Assembly: GCA_025526935.1 (NCBI GenBank)
Contig: JAHLKD010000001.1
Location: 806,001-870,000, forward strand
Direction: 5' to 3'
DNA: 64,000 nt
DNA from: Cladochytrium replicatum
Lineage: Eukaryota > Chytridiomycota > Chytridiomycetes > Cladochytriales > Cladochytriaceae
How positions within the stretch are numbered: position 1 is the stretch's first letter; every line of letters starts with the position of its first letter. Both the position numbers and the translations under genes were made by a program. Positions 1-10,071 of the stretch are shown here, one piece after another. The notes below the pieces were generated by a model. The model was given only the letters and a program-made list of their open reading frames with translations, was not told the origin of the DNA and ran no database searches.

Positions 1-48
1 TGTTTTCTTTGTTTCGTCAAACCAAAATGTCCACATTGATGTAGCCAC

Positions 49-980
49 TTAACACATTATCCTCTGTGCAAGAAGGTGTCTTAATGTGGTACTCAAGCCG
101 TTACACAAGGCAAAGGCGAGTATTCCTTCTCGGAAGATTGTATCGACGGCAAGATCAGTACGAAGACCGCTCTCGATGCACAAAAAGAATCTTACGATGT
201 GCCCGTCTTCTATCTCTTCCAAGGGCCAGAATTGCATGAACTCACCGATGATGAAGGTTCGTCAGTCTCACGCTTTCGTTCCTCAACACATTCATTTCGC
301 AGATCATCTGGGTGCATAAGAACGTAGCTTCCCCCCACGAGCAGTGTCCTCGCTTTTGCTCCGAAAATACCCCCAAGGTGGCCTGATTTCTCAACCGTTG
401 TGTATTCTTCCTTGTGACATGTCCAGCAATCAATCAGCTCGTGCCAATATTCGGAGGGATGATCAAGAATCCGGTCAAAAGGATTTTGATGAAGTTTGGC
501 CAGTGGACAAGTTAGAAGACTGCCGCATGATCGACATGACAACTGGGATAGGTTTTGGAGCTCCGCTGACGTCGGTAAGTGACTTCGGACAAAGTGTTTT
601 GAGGACTTCGAATCTTCGTCACCAATTTTTGTGCCAATCGAGAGAGAATCAATTGCGCTCGTCAATTCGCCATCGTTGCCGACAATCTTTTTCTTGTCCA
701 GTGGAGGGAGATGCGACTCGCGGCTTAGTCGAGCCCTGATAGTAGCTCCCATTGAAATGTTTGAGACTCGGATGGAAGTCTCATCAATCTCAATCGGCAA
801 CTCCACTGAAAGTCGGTGATTCACCTCCTTCCCCTTGATGGTGACCACAACAGTTGACGAGCTGCTGCATTGCGCGGCAAGTGTGTAATGACTGTCCGAA
901 TCGACCACTTTTGCTGTCAAAGTCAGCGAGCGCAGGTTCGCCAGCAGGTCCGCATTCAGACTGACGCGAGGGCCAGCCAT
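49..980 (-). CDS. UBE3D-like HECT-type E3 ubiquitin ligase (E2-binding protein), 3' end uncertain
   Basis: The main exon (980 down to about 250) encodes a protein whose C-terminal half has the UBE3D/UBE2CBP signature: a CRSCGSLL zinc-binding pair, then a WHELIDCWTCH segment with two more potential metal ligands, then a Gly-rich stretch and a YVLMHPDDL strand. Family members bind UbcH10-type E2 enzymes and act as HECT-like ligases, probably in the cytosol. The main frame stops at 210. A donor GTGAGT near 248 and an acceptor near 215 could join a second open stretch that ends with a stop at 49, rich in F, L and R and similar in style to the UBE3D C-terminus. ATG at 980 is the first methionine in frame. 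The final exon and the true stop are inferred and may lie beyond the left edge. Identity of the family is well supported; the 3' structure is not. Confidence 0.7.
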
Positions 981-1111
981 TGCCTGCAATAATTCATCCC
1001 AAAAATGGTGGCATAAAACATCCCGATTAGGTTACATTACGCACGGTTTTTGCAATTTAGTGCCATACAACGAGGACATGATGATCGGGTTGAGTCGGTG
1101 AGTCGGCGACA

Positions 1112-3739
1112 ATGGTGGACGTCTGTATTTCGCTGGATCTTGAGCCAGGTCTTGAGATCTTCATACAAATTCTGACCAACTGCCCCGTTTATTAGCGATG
1201 GGGAAAGCGAGCCGTCGCCGCTGGGTCGATCGACCAGAACAAAGAAAGGTCTCGAAGAAAGCTCTCTGCTTCTCGGATACCAAAAAAATTAACGACTCCG
1301 TCCGTCTCTTCGAAACGTGATCGGGGAAAGCCGCGCAAAGGTAGAGGGGCGATTCCAGTCTGCAGAATGACACATCAATCATTGTCCGTTGCTTCATCTT
1401 CTCCAAAAGACAGAAGATTAAACAAGGCTCCAGCAAGCACCAGAGGCAGAAGGTGGTGACGATGAAGAAGACGAGAGCCAAAGATCAGAAACGGACAATG
1501 ATTCCGAAAGCAATAGCTGTAAATGTGCTGTAGGTGAGAGCACCACACGTTCAAGTCTTGGGAATGCAAGTCGACGTGGACGAGGGAGTCCAGGTGGTCG
1601 TGGCAGGCGTGCAGCAGCAAAGAGGTCGGGCGATGTAGGCGTCTCTAGTGCAGCAGAAGCGGTAGGTGAAAGCGGGAGGAAGAAACAACCCTCAGGTAGT
1701 CGTCGTAAGAGAGCATCAGCGGAGCTAGATGGCGGTTTGAATCGGGCTCTGAGGAAGAGAGTGATACCCCCGAATCCGGGCCGAGCAGAAAAGGGAATCC
1801 CTCAGGTAGAAGCGGTGTATTGAGAATTTGGTCTAATCTCTTCATTATTGCTAAAACTAGAGATTTTTAGGCGTACGACGCCGCCCTGTTCGATGAATTG
1901 CGGAAAATATTCATACGCCAAGTTAATCGCGGCATCATTCACGATTGCGTCGATGTTTTTCTTGCATCTGTGTGGCGGATCTTTCGTGGAAATGGAGTCA
2001 CAAACCAGCAAACAGCCTAACGGAATACCCGACTCTTCGGTTTCCAAAGACAAATCAACCCGCCGGCTGAAGGCAAGGTCGATGCTTACTCAATCGGAAG
2101 GGAAAGCGGCTGGAAGCTCAGCGAAAACCGGAGCCTTAAGCCTTAACGAAGGAAAAAGCCCTTGAAGTAGTCGACGCGGTGCTGAACGAGCAAGTTCTGA
2201 CCGCCATGGGCGAGCTTCAGGCGTTATGTGAAGAAGCGGACGTGGCGCTCGAGCGCATTGCAGACGGTGTCGAGAGTATGAACGACTCTCTTCCATCGAT
2301 GGCTGGGGAAGCTTCACTCCATGAAGAATACTATGGTTCGGTTTGACCGCCTGTCCCTCGCAGTTAATATTTCAGAAGTTGCCGACTTGAGCAGGTTGAA
2401 ACCGGCAGATGATGGAGATAGCGAGTCGGCCGGTGGTCTATGTCAATTGCTGAACGAGATTTTGGAGCTAGGAGTTAACTTCACATCATATTGCTCAAAA
2501 CTTGGACAACTAGGGGACCAAGGATGGGCTAACGAAATTGCGAAAGCACGCCGAGTCAGTCATGGGTTGATGGAACTCCTGATGGAAAATATGGAACGAG
2601 AAGTGTTATGGGATCTCAAAGCAACGTACCGAAGTGTGAAAAAGTTGGCGTCAAATCCCGATTAAGGGACCTCTGAGAATCACTCCGATGCAGGGTACGG
2701 GTCGACAGAGGAAGACTCAAAGGACGTCAACGGTCGTAAGTTCAGAGAGACGAGGAGGATGCGGAAGCCGAAGCACTTACATCAAAATTGAACCAAAATC
2801 GAGTTGCCAGTGCCCGTTGCGGAATGGATCACAGCCAAGAACCTAGCGGCCGCATCCCCAGCTAAACCAGGTGACGGTCTGAAGGGAGCCAACATCAGTG
2901 TTTGCCCTAAACATCTGGTTTCTTCTCGGGCAGCGAGGGCAGCAGAGAGGACACCTCGCACATACGACTCCCGGAAGAAAGCTACGGCAACTGTGCATGA
3001 TGCCGTATCCTCAACGAACAGCGATGATGAGTTGCCAGAACCGATGGATGTGGAAAATACCGACGACTCTGAATTGCTAAACCGTGAAGTGTCTGCCAGA
3101 ACGCTGTGTGTTCGAAAGAGGCTAGCATCGCCGTTTGTATCTCCCCCAAAGTCACGGCATGTTCTCGAGTCAACAAACGCACAAAGCTCTTGGCAAATTC
3201 CTGAAGCAGAGACCGATAAGAGCGAGAGTGAGGGAGAAGGTGAAAGGAGGGGGGATCAAAACGAAAGTGAGGAAGAGCATTATCAGGATGATGAAGTTGA
3301 GCGTTTTGTAGATTCTCCCGAGATGCCGATTCCGACAAGGCGGATCAGGCTCTGAACTATCGCATGTCGGTTCAAACGCTTGCACTTTGTGTGTTTCGCA
3401 TGTGTATTTATTTGTTACTTCCAAATGTTACAGCGCCATAAAGTAATTCAAACTACCGAAATAATTCGGAGAGTTCGAGCTGGCAGGTGGACTCTCCGGA
3501 ACTACATCAACACTGTTATCTCGATCCGGGGCGATCGCAACGCATTTCAGTGGCTTGAGCGTGGGGAGATAGAAGCATTCTACGACGATTTCGGTCGCGA
3601 AGCGTTGAACATACCCGCGTACGTTCAATATGCGGCTCGAAAGGGTGCTTTCTTATTAATACATAGATTCACCAAAACGTTCAGCTCATATCGCGGAATG
3701 TGGCAACTGTGGCTCCAAGCTCGGAGTCTGCTGATGTGA
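1112..3739 (+). CDS. Unrecognised locus, fragmented reading frames (multi-exon gene or decaying gene)
   Basis: I do not recognise a family. The plus strand holds a chain of coding-like open stretches that change frame. They are: a basic N-terminal piece near 1197-1310 (MGKASRRRW...); an acidic then Arg/Gly-rich stretch at about 1415-1825; a piece at 1871-2020 (ALFDELRKIFIRQ); an acidic helical piece at 2160-2346; ORF 2321-2665; an acidic, Ser/Glu-rich ORF 2804-3355 that looks nuclear; and ORF 3428-3739, rich in aromatic and charged residues (NAFQWLERGEIEAFYDDFG). Plausible GT/AG pairs exist between several of them, but I could not find one set that keeps phase throughout. It could be one long intron-rich, lineage-specific gene, two genes, or a pseudogene. 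The last stretch overlaps the 3' end of the convergent DUF1992 gene by 54 bp. Confidence 0.3.
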
Positions 3740-5225
3740 AACTCGCATTGGGATCCCCTTCGCCCTCTTCAACTCTTTGTCCACATTCAAGTACAGCAAG
3801 TGTGACGTCATTCCAGGTGCTTCCAAATTGTACCGTCGAATCATCGCATTGATCTCCTTTATTCGCAGATCAGCCCATTTCCGTGCTCGAGCATCAAACT
3901 CTGCTTCTTTCTGATTCATCGCCTCGGGTTCTTCCATAGGGATTTCAACAGGGGATGATATTCTCTCGGTATGCTTGATAGACCTCGTGTCTTGCTCCTG
4001 CCGCAGCTCTCCACTATATCCACCAAATGCAAATCGAACCTGGGAAAGCTGGGGAGATATTTGTTCGTTTGTGTAATTGGTGGAATTGACTGTTAGTGTT
4101 GATGATCCAGTCGACCAGCTCACCAATCGGTCAATCAGACACTTCCATCTACCGGTTTGCTTGGTGGATGCGTCTGGTGAAGGTGGCGGTGGTGGATTGC
4201 ACACGTTCTCCCAGATCTCCCTGAGCTCCCGTCTTAGCTTGCCGGTTTCTAGCTTTGCTTCTCGCGAGGCGGATACCCATCCAGGAGCGTCTCCTTGTGT
4301 TGTGAACATCCGGTTGAGATATGCTGATGTTGGATCGAGAAAGGGGTTCCTGAGCTCCTCAGTCTCGAGATCAAGTGGCTTTCCGCGGCCCTTCAGGTCG
4401 TCAAACTCGCCACGTCTTCGAGCTTGTGCAATCCGCTCCTCCACGACACTGTGAATTCCGCTGTCCAACTCCCCAAGACTCGCAAACTCGCTCCAGAGCT
4501 CGTCGACAGACTTCTTGTACATCCCAGCATCTTCCTTTGCAAACGCAGCTCGGATTAAATTATCCCGCGCCGACCGTTTCGACGGACTTGCAAAGTATCC
4601 GCTCCCTCCCGTCAAATGCGTGCGATTTGCAAGCGGAACGAGACCACCCGTACCCCCGCTTCCAGCACCACCTGTTGCCATAGCACGACCACGTTGACGA
4701 TCGAATATGAGCGCTCGTTTCAAAGTATCTGGGCTCGCGTACGCGGTTGATTCTTCCGCAGTTTGGTGCTGTTGCCAGAGTGTGAGAGCATAAGAAGACT
4801 CTGTAGATGAGGAGTTTCCATTATCATTTGCGGGACGAGTTGTTTCAAAGTGAATCGATTTTAGGGACTCGGCTAGACGTTGGGACTTGAGATACTGCCC
4901 GAATAGCTTGTTGAGAACTTGCGGGTTGCTTTCGTGGATCTTAAGATTAGTGAGAGCAGAAAACTGTTAGGGCAGAAACATACATGTCTGCTGTGAAGCG
5001 CTCCTTTGGCTTCTCATGCAAATCCTCAGAGGTTGCAACCACTTCATCTGGTGCATCTAACACACGGTAAACGCCATCCACGACGCGTGGATTCTTCTGT
5101 TCATCTGAGAGGTTGTGTTTCTCTCCATTTAGAACCGACTCCGAATGCACGCCGCGAGCTGCATTTCGCAGCAGCGACGTCGTCGATCTGATTCTATTTG
5201 TCGCACCGCAATGAACGTGGATCAT
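3686..5225 (-). CDS. DUF1992 (DNAJC28-conserved-domain) protein, probably mitochondrial
   Basis: Two exons, 4984-5225 and 3686-4928, join in phase (donor GTATGT, acceptor GAAAG, with a CACTAAT branch-like site) to give 494 aa. Around the middle is the DUF1992 hallmark: VVEERIAQARRRGEFDDL followed by KGRGKPLDLE. This domain is shared with DNAJC28 of animals, but no J-domain is present, as in fungal members. The N-terminus (MIHVHCGATNRIRSTTSLLR) is basic, Ser/Thr-rich and lacks acidic residues, as in a mitochondrial presequence. A Gly-rich linker and a Pro/Asp-rich loop (NPPPPPSPD) separate helical segments, and the C-terminal ARARKWADLRIKEINAMIRRYN helix matches the domain's second half. The molecular function of DUF1992 is not established. 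The gene converges on the unresolved plus-strand locus and the 3' ends overlap. Confidence 0.8.
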
Positions 5226-5329
5226 ATCAGCGGTGGCGTGGCATTGAGGGGCCGAAAGTTTAGCACCACTTTGTAAACGGCAGTGGTTCTCTTTGGTGAG
5301 CAATGCATAGGATCTGCTGCAGGAAATGA

Positions 5330-5570
5330 AGAGCATGAGCTAACTATCTTCTTATACCCCTTCAGCTCTCCAAGCAGTCTCTCTGCCTCGTCACCCGCAC
5401 TCCCGAGCGCCGAGGTCGCGACCGCCTTCTGATCCCAAACACAGACGTTGGAGGTGTATATGTTCGCAGCCCTTTTGAACAAGCTCTTCGCATCATAACC
5501 ACAATCAGCACTTTCCCGTTGATCTTCTTCCCTTTCACCTTCCGGACTAGAATGAGGTCACGGCGTTATA
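5330..5570 (-). other. Orphan open stretch between SDR gene and DUF1992 gene
   Basis: A minus-strand frame with no stop runs from about 5570 to 5222. It begins SPEGEREEDQRE and continues through LFKRAANIYTSNVCVW and EAERLLGELKGYKKIV. Composition looks coding (amphipathic helices, few rare residues), but there is no clear start, the frame runs across the start of the DUF1992 gene, and I do not recognise a domain. It may be an upstream exon of the DUF1992 gene, a small separate gene, or a relic. Confidence 0.2.
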
Positions 5571-5649
5571 GAATTCTTAGATACATATTCCATTGATCTG
5601 CCCAAAAACCAGCAAGAACTTCGCGCCGGAATTCGTTGCGCGTACCACA

Positions 5650-6595
5650 TCAGGTAAGGAACCGCTGTGATTCCATCTTGGCCTCTTCGGTGATTATAGC
5701 AATGCTTCTTCCGAGGTATCGCCCAAAAGCGGGGAAAACTGCCAAGAGTGCTCTTACAAGCGGCAAATAGAATTGAGGTCCAACTCCTTTCGGGGTGCGA
5801 GACGCAGCAGACTTTAGCAAAGCTGATGCAGCAGCTGCTGGAGGTGCCCCAGTGCCAGTCTGGTTGAGGAGCACTTTGCGGTGAACGTTATAATTTTCTG
5901 TTTCAACGGCAGCGATAAAGAATTGAAGGATCTTAATTGGACTCCCCATCATCAATAGCTCTTGGGAGAGCGAATCGAGTAACGTTCCGATCATCCTTTT
6001 GACTCCCCCGTAGAGCCCAATCCCCGGAGTCGGAATCAGTGATCCTTTGGAAAATCTTAGTTTTGTTCGATATGTTTGTTTTGCCGTCAGCCTACCAAAG
6101 GTATGTGAATAGCAGATGAACGGGTGATCTACTCCTCGGCTCAGGAGTGGAAGGAAATCTCTAATGAGCATGATCATCATCACCCCGTTCGCTTGCATGA
6201 AGTTCTGTAGGTGCTCGTCGGTGAGGTTTGTAACCAAGTCAACCGCTGGCGGAGTGAGATGGTTGAGGAAGACCCCGTCGACTGCACCATTGAAAACTGT
6301 GCGCGCAGCGGCAATCGCAGATTGTACGCCGGAGAGGTTGGACAAGTCCGCGGTGTGGACTTTGATGGTGAATCCTTTGCTCGCACAGCGCGACTTTTGC
6401 TCTTCGAGAGATTGCGCGGAAGGACCGACGACAAGCAGGTCTGCTTTGGCCTCCGCGAGCTGCAGGACAATTTCTGCACCAACCTTAATCATTGTGAAGA
6501 TGAGGGCGGTTCAGATTACCTTTCCCGATACCCCGAGATCCTCCGCAGACTACGATTCTCCTCCCTTCCCACTGTCGAGAAGTATTCGCTCCCAT
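5650..6595 (-). CDS. Short-chain dehydrogenase, 3-ketodihydrosphingosine reductase-like, copy 1
   Basis: Three exons (6520-6595, 6096-6473, 5650-6044) close in phase to 282 aa. The N-terminus has the SDR dinucleotide-binding turn (VVCGGSRGIGK), then a VDGVFLNHL strand where classical SDRs have NAG. The catalytic Ser is in CYSHTFG and the YxxxK pair in LYGGVK, with a Ser-to-Tyr spacing of 13 residues across an intron. A C-terminal hydrophobic segment (LVRALLAVFPAFGRYLG) could anchor the protein. The order of motifs and the C-terminal region suit the KDSR/Tsc10 branch, which reduces 3-ketodihydrosphingosine with NADPH at the ER in sphingolipid synthesis. The exact substrate is inferred. The tandem paralogue at 7450-8421 has introns at the same two positions, so the pair arose by duplication of an intron-bearing gene. 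Confidence 0.78.
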
Positions 6596-6708
6596 CGCAC
6601 TGAAGTGAATTCTGCGCCATCCACACAAATAATTGGTTGTTTCATCGGAGGAATGGAAATTTATTTTGTTTCAAGACTGGAGATCGGAGCGACATTAAAG
6701 CATTACTG

Positions 6709-7321
6709 TCAAAGAAGCCAACACCTTTGCTTATCCAAAATTTGAACCGCGAGCAACACAAAAAAATAAGTCGGAAAGCAGAAAAGCAAAGCAACGTGAG
6801 GATAAGCTGAATTATCACATGATACTGCACCACTTGGGTTTGGTGTCGCTTGATCCCCTCCATTCCCTTCATTGGGTTGTGCGGCGAATAGATCGGAGTT
6901 GGGAAGAACCGCACCTTCGTGATCACTTTCAGGTTTTCACGTTGTCTGTCTCTTCATCATGACGAAGACCGGTATTCGCTAGGAAGATCGCGGTTAATGA
7001 ACCAAAGATCGTATGGCAAATGATTCTCACCTTGAGGCACAACCAGTACCGCCGGATCAAAGTGTGCGGGGATGGGGCTAGCGACAGCAGTCGACGGAGT
7101 GGACGCCAAAATAGCGAGGTACGCGATTCCTGTGACCCCGGAGAGCTGCACTTGCCTTTTGATGCGGAAGACGAGCTCGTAGATTGGTTGGACATGCTGA
7201 ATTGGTTTACATGGAGCACAACCGAGCTTTTAAAGGGCCTGGGCGCTGCCGGCGAGGCACAATTAATGGATGCACCACGTTTTGTTGGTTCTGGTCCAAA
7301 CAGGCAAATTTTCTTTCGCAA
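6709..7321 (-). other. Possible small membrane-protein gene between the SDR copies
   Basis: Several minus-strand open stretches look coding. One at about 7205-7050 reads YELVFRIKRQVQLSGVTGIA and continues hydrophobic, ending at a GTGAGA donor. A matching acceptor near 6977 leads to a short acidic tail. Another stretch (about 6895-6709) ends in a hydrophobic helix (VALLFCFPTYFFVLLAVQIL) and a stop at 6709. They may be exons of one small multi-pass membrane protein, with a histidine-containing helix recalling mitochondrial heme-binding families. I could not fix a start codon or a single phase-consistent model, so the gene is tentative. Confidence 0.25.
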
Positions 7322-7449
7322 CTTGTCTACAAATGAACGTCGATATGCGGTGAATTAATCAGTAAAAGAGATCTATTGCAAAATGACTTCAAAAAGTATC
7401 ATAGACGTCCAAGGGTCATCCCTCGTCGGTTCAAGTGGCACCAACAGAC

Positions 7450-8421
7450 TTATTCGCTCTCTCCAGCAAGGAAGCGCCTGGTTTGAAGTTGAGTTTCTTC
7501 CTTAATCGTGGCAATGCTTCTTCCAATGAATCTTGCCAAAGGTGGGACAAGGATCACCAGCCACTTCGCGATCGGCAAATAGAACTGCGGCCCCAGTGCT
7601 TTTGGAGACCTGGAACCAGCAGCCTTCATTAAGGCTGATGCAGCTGAAGATGAAGAAGCAGCAGTTCCGGTGCCGTTCAGTAGTACTTTGTGCGAAACAC
7701 TGTAACCCTCGGTGGCAACAGAGCCAAAAAAGAATTGAAGCACGTTGATCGGGCTGCCCATCATGCTGAGCTCTTGGGAAAGCGAATCAAGTAAAGTTCC
7801 AACCAGCCGTTTGACTCCACCGTACAGTCCCATTCCAGGAGCCGGAATTGCGGCGCCTGTCGAAATTAGTGAGCAGTTTGCAATCAGCCTTTTAACGAAG
7901 AAGCCTACCAAATGTATTCGAATAGCAAATGAACGGACGATCCACACCGCGTTGTAGTAATGGGAGGAAGTCGCGAAGAAGGATGATCATCATCGTTCCG
8001 TTCGCTTCGATGAACCGTTGAATATGTTCGTTGGTGAAGTTTGTCACCAAGTCAACATTAGATTGTATGAGATGATTGAGGAACACCCCATCAACAGCAC
8101 CGCCGAAAGTGTTGCGAGCTGCGGATACTGCGGCATGCACACCGGAAAGATTGGACAAGTCAGCTGTGTGAATGTAGAGCTTGGATCCGTGTGGTGCACA
8201 AAGTGACTTAAGCTCGTCGAGAGCCGGTGCATCTTGAGGAGGACCAATGACAAGTATTTCTGCTTTTGCGGCGGAAAGTTGCAGGACGAGATCTGTGAAA
8301 ATGATTCAAATTTATTTCGAATACATGCTTGACGTTATTGCTTACCTTTTCCGATTCCCCGCGAACCTCCGCACACAACTATCCGTCTGCCTGCCCACTG
8401 TGTGGAATTGCTCGTTCCCAT
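7450..8421 (-). CDS. Short-chain dehydrogenase, 3-ketodihydrosphingosine reductase-like, copy 2
   Basis: Three exons (8346-8421, 7909-8292, 7450-7856) give 288 aa in phase. Motifs parallel copy 1: VVCGGSRGIGK for the cofactor, VDGVFLNHL, the catalytic Ser in CYSNTFG, and LYGGVKRLVG for the Tyr-Lys pair. A C-terminal hydrophobic segment (AKWLVILVPPLARFIG) is followed by a basic, Gln-rich tail. Both introns sit at positions identical to copy 1, right after GIGK and inside the TFG motif. The N-terminus (MGTSNSTQWAGRR) matches copy 1 (MGANTSRQWEGRR), which supports both start codons. The likely role is reduction of a long-chain ketone at the ER; sphingolipid synthesis is inferred from family resemblance. 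The copies differ enough to suggest an old duplication and possibly different substrates. Confidence 0.78.
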
Positions 8422-8888
8422 GGCTGTATGCGCCACTCCGCAAAAGGCGTGGGTTGATACAAGCTAAGATGGGTCAATATCAACAGATCGTTTCAAGTTC
8501 GGAGAATCTTCCATGCTATGATTACTGGCTAAATAAGAAGAGAATTTCAGGGGAAGGTTGCGATGCCTAAAAGTTTAAGAGAATACCAGGAGAAAAAGGT
8601 GAAATGCCCACATGAGAACGGCCATCAACTCAGCGAAAGAAAATAGGACATATATAGCTGAAAACTGTTTCCTGGTGGTGACTGTCAGAAGCGATCCCCG
8701 ACGGGCAAACCCGTTATGATGTTCAGATAAGGCAAGCCCACCGAATAATCAATATTTGGTACAAAAATTCTCTGGCAGGTGAAGTGCAAAAGTCATAATG
8801 AGTCAACGGAAAGGTTAGAACCATTTACGAATATACGAATATAAGTTTCGAAATTTGCGGCCAACATATGTATTTTCGAGTACTTCAA
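8422..8888. other. Intergenic, no gene seen
   Basis: About 470 bp between SDR copy 2 and the decayed copy 3. It is AT-rich with no open frame showing coding character. It should contain the promoter of SDR copy 2 and the 3' remains of copy 3. I see no repeat or RNA gene. Confidence 0.5.
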
Positions 8889-9885
8889 TCAAGCGACAAG
8901 GTTGACGTTGAACTTCTTCTGTGTGGCAACATTCTTTCCCATAGCTGGTCCCAATAATGGGAACGAAATCACAAACCATTTCAAAATCACAATGTTGATT
9001 TGCAGGCCAAAATCGTCAGCGGTTCGAGTAGCCGACGCTTTCATCAATGCAGCGGCCGGTTCAGCCGAAGTGCTGGCCCGCCAGTGCGATTAAGGTAGTT
9101 GCAGTGATACCTGGTTGAACAAACTCATCACAGTCCATTGCAGAAACATCACTGCTGCTAGATTGCATCTAACGGTAGGACTATGAGCACCTAGTGTATA
9201 CTGTACCGTGTGAGAACATACTTCAGCTTGTTGACTAGCTTTGTGTGATAGCTTGTAGACATTGGCGTCAACGCACCCGTGAAGTATTGAAGGATCATGA
9301 TGGGGCTCCCCATGATCTGCAGTTCTAGCGACAGAGAATTGGTGCCCATGTGGAGCATTCGGTGAGTTAGAAGTTCAACGCCTCGAGCACTCAACACACC
9401 GAAGTTATTCGAGTAGCTGACTAACGGGCGATCCACTCCCCGTTGCAGGAGATGGAGGAAGTCTCTGATGAAGATGATGATCATCATCGTGCCCTTCGCT
9501 TCTATGAAACGCTGTATGTGCTCGTTGGTGTAGTCCTGATCACCAAGTCGACGTTTGGTTGGATGATATCGTGGAGGAACACCCCGTCGATCGCACCATC
9601 GAACACCATTCAAGCACCAGATACCGCAGACTGAAAGCCAGATAGGCTGCCTCGGTCTGCAGCGTTGGACAGCGTTGGACAGTGAATCCTTTGCTAGCGC
9701 AAAGAGACTTCATGGATTCGAGAGATGGACCGAGGAACCAATGATAAGCACTTCGGCTCCTGCTAATGAAAGCAGAAAACGAATTGTGCGAATACTGCTA
9801 AATAATTTTGTGTTCCCTGGAGAAGTTAGCATTACCCTGTCCGATACCCTGTGATCCTCCTACACCCTCCCTTCCCAATGACGGG
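8889..9885 (-). pseudogene. Decayed third copy of the KDSR-like SDR gene
   Basis: Pieces of the same gene are recognisable in order on the minus strand. Near 9870-9840 is a shortened cofactor loop (GGSQGIGQ), missing residues before it. At 9610-9545 an MVFDGAIDGVFLHDI strand is followed by a +1 frameshift before the TNEHIQRF helix. At about 9540-9200 are helices matching GTMMII..RDFL and RGVDRPLVSYSNNFG. The LYGGVK active-site segment is replaced (ARGVELLTHRML), so the catalytic Tyr-Lys pair is lost. At 9085-8889 a C-terminal part (ALMKASATRTADDFGLQ) ends at a stop. A 12-bp direct duplication at about 9660-9682 adds another lesion. Several frames must be combined to follow the homology, so this is a pseudogene. 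Confidence 0.8.
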
Positions 9886-10071
9886 GACGTACCTAATGTT
9901 ACTCGGGGAGCAACAAGGCTGCTGCTTTTCACAATATATGATCTTCCAAGGAAAATGGGGAAATTGGCTGACCAATAACCATCATAGGAGAGGCGGGAAT
10001 GCTTAAGACAAGATTTCTTTATTTCACCTTTTCTTCAAAACATTAACATGGCAAAAATATGGTTGAATCAT

